From Bacillota bacterium (GTDB lineage Bacteria > Bacillota > Clostridia > Christensenellales > UMGS416): a DNA stretch of 64,000 nt. Shown in pieces: positions 1 through 8,541 of this stretch; positions within the stretch are counted from its first letter, which is position 1, and every line of letters starts with the position of its first letter. Made by a program: the position numbers and the translations under genes. The stretch is taken from assembly GCA_023421955.1 (NCBI GenBank), contig JAEZSE010000040.1, positions 1-64,000 of the forward strand, read 5' to 3'. The notes under the pieces are model-generated. The model saw only the letters and a list, made by a program, of their open reading frames with translations, made no database searches and was not told the origin of the DNA.

Positions 1-680
1 GGTCTGCCCAGGTTCTGCTGGGGCTTGTAGCGGAACAGCCTTTCTTGCGCCAGGTGCTTGCGGTCAATGATCTGGCCCTCGCTGCCTGACTTCGGCAAAT
101 CAATGTGCACGCCGCCGGGCTCCATGCAGATCACGCGGATGCCGTGGGGCGCAAGCGCAATCGCCGCTTCGCGCTCCAACATCTTGATGCCGCCCTTCGT
201 CATGCAATAGGCAGGGTCAAAATGGGTCGGGCGTTTGGCGTGCACCGAGGAGTTATAAAGTATTACACCCTTGCCGTTGGGGATCATGCGCCGTGCCGCC
301 TCGCGGGTGCAAAGCCAGTAGCCCATCAGGTTCACCGCCACCAGCCGGTCATAGGTCTCCATTTTGTAGTCCGGCAGCGGCACATTGGCCTGCAGCGCGG
401 CGTTGTTCACGAGGATATCCAACCTGCCACCCCATTGCACGGCGGCGTCCATCAGCGCGATGACCTCATTCTCTTGGGAAACATCGGCCTTGAAAGCCAT
501 TGCCTTTCCGCCCTGCGAGAGGATTTCATCGCGCACGCGCTCGGCGCCCTCGGCACTGAAGCTGTAGTTTATGACCACCGCCGCGCCCGCCGCGGCAAGC
601 TCCCGGGCGATGCCGGAGCCGATGCCCTTGCCGGCGCCGGTGACCACGGCCACGCGGCCACAAAGAGGTTTCTCAATCAT
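1..680 (-). CDS. SDR family NAD(P)-dependent oxidoreductase (partial)
   Basis: This is a short-chain dehydrogenase/reductase whose C-terminus is cut by the window edge; 226 residues are visible. The nucleotide motif TGAGKGIG is at residues 14-21, NNA at 92-94, the structural Asn at 117, and the catalytic Ser144/145, Tyr158 and Lys162 (YxxxK) are all present, so it should be an active oxidoreductase, probably on a sugar or sugar acid. The ATG at 680 overlaps the TGA of the upstream degenerate SDR by 8 bases, so the two are translationally coupled. They share an operon with the enolase-superfamily enzyme that starts at 2846. The substrate cannot be told from the sequence. Confidence 0.85.
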   Translation of the reverse strand, partial: MIEKPLCGRVAVVTGAGKGIGSGIARELAAAGAAVVINYSFSAEGAERVRDEILSQGGKAMAFKADVSQENEVIALMDAAVQWGGRLDILVNNAALQANVPLPDYKMETYDRLVAVNLMGYWLCTREAARRMIPNGKGVILYNSSVHAKRPTHFDPAYCMTKGGIKMLEREAAIALAPHGIRVICMEPGGVHIDLPKSGSEGQIIDRKHLAQERLFRYKPQQNLGR

Positions 681-1464
681 GTTCGCGCACCTCCCCCGCC
701 GCCTTCAACGCCTTGTAGTTGGCTTTTACATCCAGATAGTGCAGCAGGAAGCCGCCGTCGGCACGCACACGGGCACCGTTGATAAACGAAGCCCGGTCGG
801 AAAGCAGGAAAGCCGCCAAAGGCACGATGTCCTCCGCCATGCCGAGCCTACACACGGGCACCTTGTATTGGCAACCTTCATAAAGCGTGGTGACGTCGCT
901 GGGGAACCGCTCTCCGTCGCCAGCCATCGCCCCGGCGCTGATCTGGTTGACACGCACGCCCAATTCGCCATATTGCAGAGCGGCCTCCATCACCAGATTG
1001 CCGATCATGCCTTGCGCCTGGCTGTGGGCAAAGTCGCTGCCATTGGGCTTTTCGTCATGAATCGAGGTGAGAAACAGGAGCGCCCCGCCCCTGCCCTGGT
1101 CACCGATGCACTGCCCGAACACCTTGCAGCACAGAAAGGCCGCTCTGGCTGGCACCATCCGTTTTTGAAACCCACCGGCATCCAGATCAAACAAACCGGC
1201 CTTCTGGGCGCCAGTCTGCCCGAAGACCACAGCGTCCAGCCTGCCGAACCTCTTCAGCAGCGCGTCTCGCAGCCATTCGGCCTCCGCCTCCTCTGCCAGG
1301 TCGCAATGAAATAGCTCGTCGGCGACACCCGCTTCCCCGAAGCCTTCCGGCAGGCATAGGGCCACTGCGGCCCCTTCTTGTTTCAACTCCCTGGTGAGCG
1401 CGGCGGCGATTTCACCGCCGTCACCCACGACCAAAATAACCTTACCACCAAGCATCAAATCCAT
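673..1464 (-). CDS. SDR-fold protein lacking the catalytic Tyr/Lys
   Basis: This 263-residue protein has the SDR fold pattern, but the active site is eroded. Ser134 remains (FLTS), while the YxxxK segment reads FAHSQ, so the Tyr is Phe145 and the Lys is Gln149. The NNAG motif reads FGQTG, and the glycine-rich loop is the shortened VGDGGEIA at residues 13-20. The C-terminal half is well kept (VNQISAGAM, then GARVRADGGF). I start it at the ATG at 1464, which has GAGG upstream and begins 8 bases after the previous stop; a longer frame reaches 1512 but overlaps the neighbour. It is probably a non-catalytic partner or regulator of the intact SDR encoded just downstream. A divergent active SDR remains possible. 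Confidence 0.8.
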   Translation of the reverse strand: MDLMLGGKVILVVGDGGEIAAALTRELKQEGAAVALCLPEGFGEAGVADELFHCDLAEEAEAEWLRDALLKRFGRLDAVVFGQTGAQKAGLFDLDAGGFQKRMVPARAAFLCCKVFGQCIGDQGRGGALLFLTSIHDEKPNGSDFAHSQAQGMIGNLVMEAALQYGELGVRVNQISAGAMAGDGERFPSDVTTLYEGCQYKVPVCRLGMAEDIVPLAAFLLSDRASFINGARVRADGGFLLHYLDVKANYKALKAAGEVREHD

Positions 1465-1472
1465 AGCGCGCC

Positions 1473-2846
1473 TCAGCTCCAGAGCCTGTCCCAGCACTCC
1501 AGCTTGTGCCATTGCTCGGAGGATTCCCAGAGCTTGCCCTCAGGCCGCGTGCGGTGCTGCTCCAGCACCTCATCGTTGAGGCCCAGGATGCCCAGGCCAG
1601 GCGCGTCGGGCACGGCGATGAAGCCGTTGTTCACGATCTTACCCCGACCGGTCGTCACAATGTCTTCCCACCACGGCACATCCACCGAATGGAACTCCAG
1701 CGCCAGAAAGTTTTCCGTAGAGGCAACGCTGTGCACGGCGGCCATGCAGGCCACAGGGCTTTCGGCCATATGTACGGCCATCGCAACGCCATAATCCTGC
1801 GCCATGTCGCCGATCTTCTTGTTTTCCAGGATTCCGCCGCTGGACAGCACGTCCGGGTGGATCACTGACACGCCGCCGGCCTCAAATAGCGGCTTGAATC
1901 CTTCCTTCAAATAGATGTCCTCGCCGGTGCAGACGGGGATGTTCACTTCGTTGTTGAGCCTGCGGAACATCTCCGGGAACTGCCAGGGGATCATGTCCTC
2001 CAACCAGGCGATGTTGTATTTTTCCAGCCGCTTGCCCAGCCGGATGCAGCTGTCCAGGCCGATGTGGCCGAAATGATCCAGCGCCAGCGGGACTTCATAA
2101 CCGATGGTCTCGCGCACGTCGTGCACATAGTTCTCAAGGATGTCCAGGCCCTTTTCGGTGATCTGGATGCCGGTGAACGGGTGCATCACGTTGAAGGCGT
2201 CGTAGCCCTTGATGCGCTTCTCAATGCTGGCCATATCCATCGCGCCGCGGGTCTCCCATCCGGCCCGGGCGGCGCTGTTCATATCGTGGAGCAGCCCAAG
2301 CGGCGCATTGAGTGTGCCGGGAATACCGTGGAGCATGTTGATGCCCAGATCCATCTTGGTAAAGGTGAAACCCAGCCCCAGGCGCTCCTTGATCCTCTGG
2401 CCCATCTCGTGGCCGTTGGCGGTGCCGTCGTTGTCGGTGTCGCAATACAGTCTGATCGTATCGCGGAACTTGCCGCCCAGCATCTGATACACCGGCACGC
2501 CGTAGGCCTTGCCGGCCAGGTCCCACAATGCCAGCTCGATGCCGCACACGCCGCCGGCCTGCCGGGCATGGCCGCCAAACTGCTTGATGCGCCGGAAGAT
2601 CTTGTCGATGTCGCAGGGGTTCTGCCCGATCACCCTGCTCACCAGCATCTGGCCGTAGCTTCTGTCGGATCCATCGCGGATCTCGCCATAGCCCTCAAGG
2701 CCCTGATTGGTCTTGATCTTGAGCAGTGTGCAACGCATTGGTGCGTCTTTGATGTCGCAGAACTCGATGTCGGTGATGCGAAGGTCCGAGGGGCGTGAAA
2801 GCGTGTTCACGTTGCCGAGCGCCTGTTCAATCCGGTCATTTCCCAT
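1473..2846 (-). CDS. Mandelate racemase / muconate lactonizing enzyme family protein (enolase superfamily)
   Basis: This 457-residue protein probably dehydrates or epimerises a sugar acid. Candidate barrel residues are Lys164 (FTKMD), the metal ligands Asp257 (LALDHFGH), Glu283 (WLED) and Glu309 (TGED), and His359 (AVHMAES). The N-terminal capping domain covers about residues 20-150. The stretch between Lys164 and Asp257 is about 90 residues, longer than in the classic mandelate racemase group, so this is a separate subfamily. It is the first gene of an operon with the two SDR proteins, which fits a sugar-acid catabolic pathway fed by the neighbouring sugar importers. The ATG at 2846 has GGAGG 8 bases upstream. 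The exact substrate is unknown. Confidence 0.85.
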   Translation of the reverse strand: MGNDRIEQALGNVNTLSRPSDLRITDIEFCDIKDAPMRCTLLKIKTNQGLEGYGEIRDGSDRSYGQMLVSRVIGQNPCDIDKIFRRIKQFGGHARQAGGVCGIELALWDLAGKAYGVPVYQMLGGKFRDTIRLYCDTDNDGTANGHEMGQRIKERLGLGFTFTKMDLGINMLHGIPGTLNAPLGLLHDMNSAARAGWETRGAMDMASIEKRIKGYDAFNVMHPFTGIQITEKGLDILENYVHDVRETIGYEVPLALDHFGHIGLDSCIRLGKRLEKYNIAWLEDMIPWQFPEMFRRLNNEVNIPVCTGEDIYLKEGFKPLFEAGGVSVIHPDVLSSGGILENKKIGDMAQDYGVAMAVHMAESPVACMAAVHSVASTENFLALEFHSVDVPWWEDIVTTGRGKIVNNGFIAVPDAPGLGILGLNDEVLEQHRTRPEGKLWESSEQWHKLECWDRLWS

Positions 2847-2911
2847 GGGAGGCCTCCTTGATTGTGAGTGATTGGTTGGTGCAAAATGAATGTGCGTCTC
2901 ACACGGTTCTT

Positions 2912-2940
2912 ATCATATCACAAATAGTTAACGTTGTACA
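2912..2940 (-). promoter_or_regulatory. Candidate sigma-A promoter of the enolase-superfamily/SDR operon
   Basis: On the minus strand, TGTACA (2940-2935) and TATGAT (2917-2912) are separated by 17 bases. The predicted transcription start is about 60 bases upstream of the ATG at 2846. The AACGTT core between the boxes lies in a small dyad that could be an operator. The -35 box is only a partial match, which fits a regulated promoter. Confidence 0.5.
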
Positions 2941-3001
2941 TTTTTTAGAATGAAATTGAACAATCATTGTAATTTTATACGAGGAATGCACAACACATGC
3001 G

Positions 3002-4066
3002 CTATTGCGTAGGCCATTTGGATTGGGGAACGTTCATATATACCTCTGCCATTTTATGAAACCCATCATTGATCACGGTGTCCACCATGTTGTCTTTATT
3101 CACCGCTTCCGGAGAAATGAAATAGCAGGGCACGTAATACTTTTCATCGCTCATGGTGCCATTCACACCAATGTCCTCTCCTCGCGCCAGTTTCACCGCA
3201 AACCCCGCCGCCGCAACCGCAAGTTGGCGGATTGGTTTATACACCGTCATCAGTTGCTGCCCCTCCACGACCCGCTGGCAGGCAGCAAGGTCAGCATCCA
3301 TCCCCACAACAGGCACTAAGGGCACAAGGTGATGCAGGGAGAGCGCTTTGATGGCGCCGCCAGCCAGGCTGTCATTCTCAGCAATTACAGCGTCAATCCT
3401 CACATTATCTTGAAGGAGCTTGTTGATGCCATCAGCTGCTTCGTCTGCCATCCAATCCACCGTCTCGAACTCACTGACGATCGTGATTTCTTCATTATCC
3501 ACATGGGGCTTGAGCACTTCTTCAATGCCTTTGCGAATCATCACGGAGTTATAGTCGGTGGCTGGCCCGTCCACGATCACATAGTGTCCCTCGGGTACAG
3601 CCCGCAGCATCGCCTGTGCCTGCAACCTGCCCACTTTCTCATTGTCAAAGGAAATATACAGATCCACATTGGCACCCAAGACCAGCCTGTCATATGACAC
3701 AACTTTGACATTAGCCCGATGGGCCATTGCCACAGCCGCAGCGGCGCTGGCGGCATCATGGGGGATGATCACGAGCACATCGATGCCCTGGCTGATCATT
3801 GTGCGCACTTGCTCAAGCTGCTCGCCGGCATCATTGTAGGCCACATCCACAACGACATCGGCATCCATCTTCTGGGCTGCGGCCACAAATTCATCACGGT
3901 CAATATACCAGCGCTCTTCCTTCAGCGTTGCCATGGAAAAGCCAATCAGGATCTTGTCATCACGTATTCCAGATACGGTGTTGCCAGATGCGCATCCAAG
4001 CTGCATCGACACCGCGGCCAGGACGGCCGCCAGGCACAAAACCGCCCAGAATTTCCGTATATTCAT
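3002..4066 (-). CDS. Sugar-binding lipoprotein, XylF/ChvE-like (periplasmic-binding fold)
   Basis: This 354-residue extracellular binding protein has a signal peptide ending in the lipobox MQLGC (lipid-anchored Cys25) and a type-1 periplasmic-binding domain. It has the features seen in pentose/multi-sugar binders: ILIGFSMATLKEERW, SQGIDVLVIIPHDA, VVSYDRLVL and AENDSLAGGAI. I prefer the ATG at 4066, with AAAGGGG upstream; a GTG at 4099 overlapping the regulator's stop would add 11 residues before the signal peptide. It is the last gene of the sensor-kinase-regulator operon, not of the transporter operon. It may be an accessory receptor for that kinase or an extra binder feeding the divergent importer. 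Confidence 0.85.
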   Translation of the reverse strand: MNIRKFWAVLCLAAVLAAVSMQLGCASGNTVSGIRDDKILIGFSMATLKEERWYIDRDEFVAAAQKMDADVVVDVAYNDAGEQLEQVRTMISQGIDVLVIIPHDAASAAAAVAMAHRANVKVVSYDRLVLGANVDLYISFDNEKVGRLQAQAMLRAVPEGHYVIVDGPATDYNSVMIRKGIEEVLKPHVDNEEITIVSEFETVDWMADEAADGINKLLQDNVRIDAVIAENDSLAGGAIKALSLHHLVPLVPVVGMDADLAACQRVVEGQQLMTVYKPIRQLAVAAAGFAVKLARGEDIGVNGTMSDEKYYVPCYFISPEAVNKDNMVDTVINDGFHKMAEVYMNVPQSKWPTQ

Positions 4067-4095
4067 TCCGCCGAACCCCTTTCCAGTCACATTGC

Positions 4096-5706
4096 TCACT
4101 GGTTGCCACCCAGTGATGCCATGCGATACTCCGTGGGTGTCACGCCGACCACCTTTTTAAAGATCCTGCTGAAATAATTCGGATCACCATAACCGATCTG
4201 GTAACAAATCTCCTTGTTGGCGTATCGGTTATCTGACAGGAGCCGTTTGGCTTTGTCTATGCGCAGAGCCGTGAGATAATCGATGAAGTTGCTGCCCAGT
4301 TCGTCCTTAAACAGTTTGCTGAAATAATTGGGGCTGATATTAACCTCTCTGGAAACCTCTTCCAGTGTAATGTCCTTGGAGTAGTTGGCTGCGATGAAGT
4401 CCCGCGCAGCCATCACGATACCGGAAAGCCTCTTCTCACGGGCGGAAGTAATCCCCTCACAAACCACGCGTATCCTGCTTTTCATCCAGGCCTTCATGGC
4501 CCCAGGCTCCTCTATTGCAAGCAGCTCACCCAGATAATCCCCGCAGACCGAGCCGGATGCCCCACTTTCCTTGGCGCTGCGCCCGAGCAGCATGGCAAGC
4601 TCCGCAAGCGCCGGTGCAATCTCCTTGCGGCTGGTGCCATATTCAGAGGAAAGCCATCCATATATCCGCTCAAATGCCAATAGGCAAGCGTCTGCATTAC
4701 CCGAGCCCGCCGCCTTCAACAGCATCTTCTCATCGCTTTCCGGATAAGACCGGTTTTCCGTCCGGTCTGGAGGAATATCATTGATGTGGAACGCACCGCC
4801 CCGCCTTGCAAACGCAATCGCCCGCAGGGATTCCTCATAGGAACGGTAAGCCCGGCTCAACCCGCGGTAACTTTTACCAATACCAATCCGAAACTCTGCA
4901 CCACCCGCAGCCGCCTTGAGCTTGACGCACGCCTCCGCTGCTGCGTGGAGCGCCTCAAGTCGCTGGGTGTACTCATCCGCATCGCAGGCGCCAGGCACAT
5001 ATGCAATGATACGGTTGAGCATGACTGGCCCCACGATGCAGTCACAGCTTTCCTTCATCGCCTCTCGTAGCATTGGCTGAAACTGTTGGCTGGAGATGCT
5101 GGCGCCAAGCTTGCCGGCAAGCCCCTCCTCTTCGCCGTCTCCGACGATCTCCGCCGTCATGACATACCCGCCTTCTTTGCGGATGTCCAGAATCCTTCGG
5201 AACGATTCCATTTCCAGCATTTGGTCATCGGAAAAAACCATCGTATAGATAAACCCGTTTTCAAGTACAGGCAGCACAAATGCCATCTTTTCTTTGAGTT
5301 CCAGTTCTGCTTCTAATTTTCTGCGCTCGGCATCCTTCTTGGCGATGGCGCTCCTGAGAGCCGCCATCACGCGCTCGCGGCTCAGAGGTTTGTTGATGTA
5401 GTCCATTGCGCCCAGCTGCAATGCCTCTTTGGCAAACTCAAAACGCTCATAAGCTGTCACGACAATAAACAGCGCGTCAGCGTTGTGCGCCTTGATCTCC
5501 GCCATTGCATCCAAGCCGCTGATTCCGGGCATCCGGATGTCCATCAGCACGATATCAGGCCGCAATGTCTCCGCTTTCTCAATGGCCTCGCGGCCTGAGC
5601 GGGCAGTTTCTGTGCGCAGCGGGTTGCCCATGTGGTTCTCCACAATGAACCGAACCGAATCCAGCACAATCTGCTCATCATCCACCACCAGCAGCTTATA
5701 CATCAC
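4096..5706 (-). CDS. Response regulator with AraC-type DNA-binding domain (YesN-like)
   Basis: This 536-residue regulator has a CheY-like receiver at residues 3-120 with acidic pocket Asp9/Asp10, phospho-acceptor Asp56 (LMDIRMPG), and the conserved Thr and Lys (VTAYE, INKPLS). A long middle domain (about 130-420) follows, then two AraC-type helix-turn-helices in the last 100 residues (EVSREVNISPNYFSKLFK and YQIGYGDPNYFSRIFKK). Its start overlaps the histidine kinase gene by 4 bases. YesN-type regulators paired with LytS/YesM kinases and a membrane sugar-binding protein control pentose importers in clostridia (the XylFII-LytS-YesN system). Control of the divergent ABC operon at 8542 is the natural inference. 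Confidence 0.92.
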   Translation of the reverse strand: MMYKLLVVDDEQIVLDSVRFIVENHMGNPLRTETARSGREAIEKAETLRPDIVLMDIRMPGISGLDAMAEIKAHNADALFIVVTAYERFEFAKEALQLGAMDYINKPLSRERVMAALRSAIAKKDAERRKLEAELELKEKMAFVLPVLENGFIYTMVFSDDQMLEMESFRRILDIRKEGGYVMTAEIVGDGEEEGLAGKLGASISSQQFQPMLREAMKESCDCIVGPVMLNRIIAYVPGACDADEYTQRLEALHAAAEACVKLKAAAGGAEFRIGIGKSYRGLSRAYRSYEESLRAIAFARRGGAFHINDIPPDRTENRSYPESDEKMLLKAAGSGNADACLLAFERIYGWLSSEYGTSRKEIAPALAELAMLLGRSAKESGASGSVCGDYLGELLAIEEPGAMKAWMKSRIRVVCEGITSAREKRLSGIVMAARDFIAANYSKDITLEEVSREVNISPNYFSKLFKDELGSNFIDYLTALRIDKAKRLLSDNRYANKEICYQIGYGDPNYFSRIFKKVVGVTPTEYRMASLGGNQ

Positions 5707-7253
5707 ATCTCCTCCGATCCGGTCAAAGGCAAAGACAGCGTAATCCTGGTGCCGTCACCGGGTCCGCCATCGATTGCCAGTATCTGATCTGCCCTCTCCA
5801 AACCGAAATAGAGCATCAATCTCTCAATCACATTACCCAGGCCCAGGCCATGGCCGGAATGGGAGCGCTCAGCGGAGCCGGCATCCTGGGCGGACCATTG
5901 TCCGGCGAGCAATCTGGCCTGTGTGGCAGGGGCCATGCCGGGGCCCATGTCTCCCACCCGCACCATCACACAGTTGCCGTCACGCCAGGCTCTCAGGTGG
6001 ATCTCACCGCCGCCCTCCAATTGGCCGATGCCATGTACGAACGCATTTTCCACAATGGGCTGCAGGATCATGCGCGGCATCGAAAGATCGGGCAGATCGG
6101 CCTCAATCTCCTTGACATAGCGCACGCTGTCTCCGAACCGCTCACGAAGGAGGTATACATAATTGTCAATGCTGGCAATCTCCTGGCTCAATGTGGCCGA
6201 ATTGCCGATGTCACCCAGGTTGTATCTCAACGATTCTGCCAGCTTTTCCAGGAATGTCTGGGTTCGTTCGGCGCCCTCAAACAGCGCCAGTTGCATGCCG
6301 GCATTCAGTGTATTGAACATAAAGTGAGGGTTGATCTGCGCCTGCAGTGTTTTCAACTGTGACTCGTTGAGCATTGTGCGCATTTTCAGGTTCTGTACCT
6401 GCTGATCTTGCAGCCGGCTCTCGATCTCCGCCTTCTGGCGGATCTCCACCAATTGCTTTCTGATGCTTTCGGTCATGCGGTTGAAGGTGATCGCAAGCGA
6501 CTTCACCTCATCATTGGAGCGCACATTCACCGGCGGCACATCATAATTCCCGTCTGCGATTTCCCCGGCCGCCTTGGACAATTTGATGATCGGCTCGGTG
6601 ATGCTCCACGCAAACCAAAAAATCAGCGCAATGTTGACAAGCATTGCGACTAGAATAACAAGCATGTTGAGAGTTTGCAGCATGCCCAGCCATCGGTCCA
6701 GCTCCAGGTAGTTACGGTTGTTTTCCTGAAACTGATAAATCTTCAGCTTCTCGATATAGCGGTTGATATAGTCATAGACCTGGCTGGCCTCATTGAAATA
6801 CTCACTATAACCATTAATGTCACGGCCACGTTTGCGGTATTCCGCGGCAGCCGTATGGCTGAGATAGGTGGATATCATCTGCTTGATATCCAGCAGCAGC
6901 AGCTCGCTCTCGTCGTTGGATAGCACGGTCCTGATCCCGCTGGTTTGCTCCCGGAGCCGGTTGCTGTTGTTGAGGAATGCCTCAAGGTCTTTTGAGTTGT
7001 TGGTTGTGAGGTAGTCCTTAAGACTGGTGTGCACCGAGTCCACACCGTATGAGAGGTTGGTGAGCGCGATGTCGTTGATGAAGATCTGGTTGAGCTTGTT
7101 GATCAGAAGCCGGGTGTTGTTGTAGGTATAAAGGCAGATGGAGTTCACCAACACCGCTGAAATCAGGAAATAGAGCAGCAGCTTTTTACGGATCACGTTT
7201 TTTTGTCTAACGCTCCGCAATAATCTGGTAACCCTTGCCCACAATGCGCGCAT
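5703..7253 (-). CDS. Sensor histidine kinase, LytS/YesM type
   Basis: This 516-residue membrane kinase has a first membrane segment at about residues 20-45, an extracellular helical sensor region, a second segment (WLGMLQTLNMLVILVAMLVNIALIFWFAW), a HAMP linker, and a His_kinase domain with the phospho-acceptor in LQAQINPHFMFN. An ATPase domain follows (LQPIVENAFVHG, VGDMGPGMAP, GHGLGLGN). I start it at the ATG at 7253, which has GAGGAGGGG 6-8 bases upstream and lies 13 bases after the stop of the previous gene; an ATG at 7277 has a poor ribosome site. It overlaps the YesN regulator by 4 bases. The extracellular region is probably read through the anchored binding protein encoded just upstream. 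Confidence 0.92.
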   Translation of the reverse strand: MRALWARVTRLLRSVRQKNVIRKKLLLYFLISAVLVNSICLYTYNNTRLLINKLNQIFINDIALTNLSYGVDSVHTSLKDYLTTNNSKDLEAFLNNSNRLREQTSGIRTVLSNDESELLLLDIKQMISTYLSHTAAAEYRKRGRDINGYSEYFNEASQVYDYINRYIEKLKIYQFQENNRNYLELDRWLGMLQTLNMLVILVAMLVNIALIFWFAWSITEPIIKLSKAAGEIADGNYDVPPVNVRSNDEVKSLAITFNRMTESIRKQLVEIRQKAEIESRLQDQQVQNLKMRTMLNESQLKTLQAQINPHFMFNTLNAGMQLALFEGAERTQTFLEKLAESLRYNLGDIGNSATLSQEIASIDNYVYLLRERFGDSVRYVKEIEADLPDLSMPRMILQPIVENAFVHGIGQLEGGGEIHLRAWRDGNCVMVRVGDMGPGMAPATQARLLAGQWSAQDAGSAERSHSGHGLGLGNVIERLMLYFGLERADQILAIDGGPGDGTRITLSLPLTGSEEM

Positions 7254-7266
7254 GCCCAGCCCCTCC

Positions 7267-8262
7267 TCACGAGCCATGGTAGCTCACAAGATTGGTGCGC
7301 GTGATGGTATAAACACCGGTGCTGTTTGAGCCAGGGGGATTCTGGCCAGTGATGCTTTGCACCAGTCGCTCGATACTCTGATAACCCGTGTCTTTGGGGT
7401 CTTCATATACAGAGCCGTAAAGGTTGTTGTTTTTAATGAATTCACGGATCTGGGATGTATTGCCATATCCGATCACAGTCAGATCGCTCTCCTTGTTCAG
7501 GTCGATCAGCACCTGAACGACTTCCATGGTATCGTCAAGATCTGTGCACACCACCGTGTCTATCTCCGGATGGTCAATTACGATCTGCCGGATGACCGTT
7601 TCGGCACTAAAATAGCCGGTGTCAGAAAGCTCAAACGGCTGATAGCGCACCGCCGGACTGGTCAGCGCGCTGTCCTTAAAGCCTTTCAGCAGAGAGTTTT
7701 TGGCATCCTTGTTGCAGGCATAATTCCCGCCGATGATGATCGCCGCGTTTGCCTTGCCATCGGTCGCCTCCGCTACAAGGTTGCCGCCATAATAACCGGC
7801 AGTGTAGCTATTAGGGCCCACAAACACCTGCCGCTTGCTCTTTTTATCATCAGACTCAATCGTGACCACATGAATGCCCATACTAACTGCCTTATCGATG
7901 AGCGGGGTGAACTTGCTATCGTCAGTCACATAAACAACGATGCCGTCAACGCGGCTTGCAATGGCAATGTTGATGAGCTCCAGCGCTGTATCCTCATCGC
8001 GGATCATCGAACCGTTGAATTCAATTGCGGCTTCATATTCTTCGCCGGCAATCTCCGCACCGGAGCGCACCTGCCGCCAAAAGGTGCTGCCCATATCCTG
8101 GGCAATCAGCATGAAATGGTATTTCAGCTCCGGCTTGCTGTCCTTGCCGCTGCCACCTACCAAGTTAATCTGTATTTCACTGAGCTGATAGGAATAAACC
8201 GCAAACCCCAAAAACAAGGCTGCGAACAAGGCAGTCAGAAGAATCCTCAGGTATCTTTTCAC
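7267..8262 (-). CDS. Membrane-anchored sugar-binding protein, XylFII-like sensor
   Basis: This 331-residue protein begins with an uncleaved-looking signal anchor (about residues 4-24) without a lipobox cysteine, followed by a type-1 periplasmic-binding domain (LIAQDMGSTFWRQV, SRVDGIVVYVTDD, GIHVVTIESDD, VVCTDLDDTMEVV). I start it at the GTG at 8262, because the promoter at 8307-8335 places the RNA start near 8300, downstream of the alternative TTG at 8319. It is the first gene of the operon with the kinase and regulator. In Clostridium, a membrane-anchored xylose binder (XylFII) partners LytS to sense xylose outside the cell. The same role is inferred here; the sugar is not established. Confidence 0.82.
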   Translation of the reverse strand: MKRYLRILLTALFAALFLGFAVYSYQLSEIQINLVGGSGKDSKPELKYHFMLIAQDMGSTFWRQVRSGAEIAGEEYEAAIEFNGSMIRDEDTALELINIAIASRVDGIVVYVTDDSKFTPLIDKAVSMGIHVVTIESDDKKSKRQVFVGPNSYTAGYYGGNLVAEATDGKANAAIIIGGNYACNKDAKNSLLKGFKDSALTSPAVRYQPFELSDTGYFSAETVIRQIVIDHPEIDTVVCTDLDDTMEVVQVLIDLNKESDLTVIGYGNTSQIREFIKNNNLYGSVYEDPKDTGYQSIERLVQSITGQNPPGSNSTGVYTITRTNLVSYHGS

Positions 8263-8306
8263 ATCAATTACCCATTGATTATTTACATGGTTGTGATATA
8301 TAAAAT

Positions 8307-8335
8307 ATATTAATAACAAAATTATGCAATGTCAA
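8307..8335 (-). promoter_or_regulatory. Sigma-A promoter of the sensor/kinase/regulator operon
   Basis: On the minus strand, a perfect TTGACA (8335-8330) and TAATAT (8312-8307) are separated by 17 bases. The predicted start near 8300 leaves a leader of about 40 bases before the GTG at 8262. The near-consensus match suggests steady expression of the sensing proteins. Confidence 0.75.
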
Positions 8336-8420
8336 CAAACAGCCTCAAACCACATAACATGAAGACCTTACCACTTCCAACCGTAATAAAATGCTAACCA
8401 ACCCTAAGCCAGCCAGTAAG

Positions 8421-8455
8421 TTGATAAAGATGCAAAGATACTAGTAATTTTATAC
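8421..8455 (+). promoter_or_regulatory. Candidate regulated promoter region of the ChvE-like importer operon
   Basis: TTGATA at 8421-8426 and the weak -10-like TAATTT at 8445-8450 are 18 bases apart. The 12-mer GTAATTTTATAC (8444-8455) that covers the -10 also occurs at 2969-2980, upstream of the enolase-superfamily operon. A weak core promoter fits activation by the neighbouring YesN-like regulator, but no binding site was proven. Confidence 0.35.
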
Positions 8456-8489
8456 AGAGACACAGCAGCAATTCATATGTAAAATAACA

Positions 8490-8514
8490 AATATGGGATG
8501 CTCAAACCCATATT
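8490..8514 (+). other. Leader hairpin before the sugar-binding protein gene
   Basis: AATATGGG (8490-8497) and CCCATATT (8507-8514) form a perfect 8-bp stem with a 9-base loop, ending 27 bases before the ATG at 8542. It lies within the presumed 5' leader and has no T-run, so it is more likely an mRNA-stability or translation element than a terminator. Confidence 0.5.
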
Positions 8515-8541
8515 GCCAAAACAAAGAAGGAGGGTTAGCAC

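Noticed and set aside
105..1314. Plus-strand frames opposite the two SDR genes
   Set aside because: Shadows; the minus strand carries coupled SDR genes with ribosome sites.
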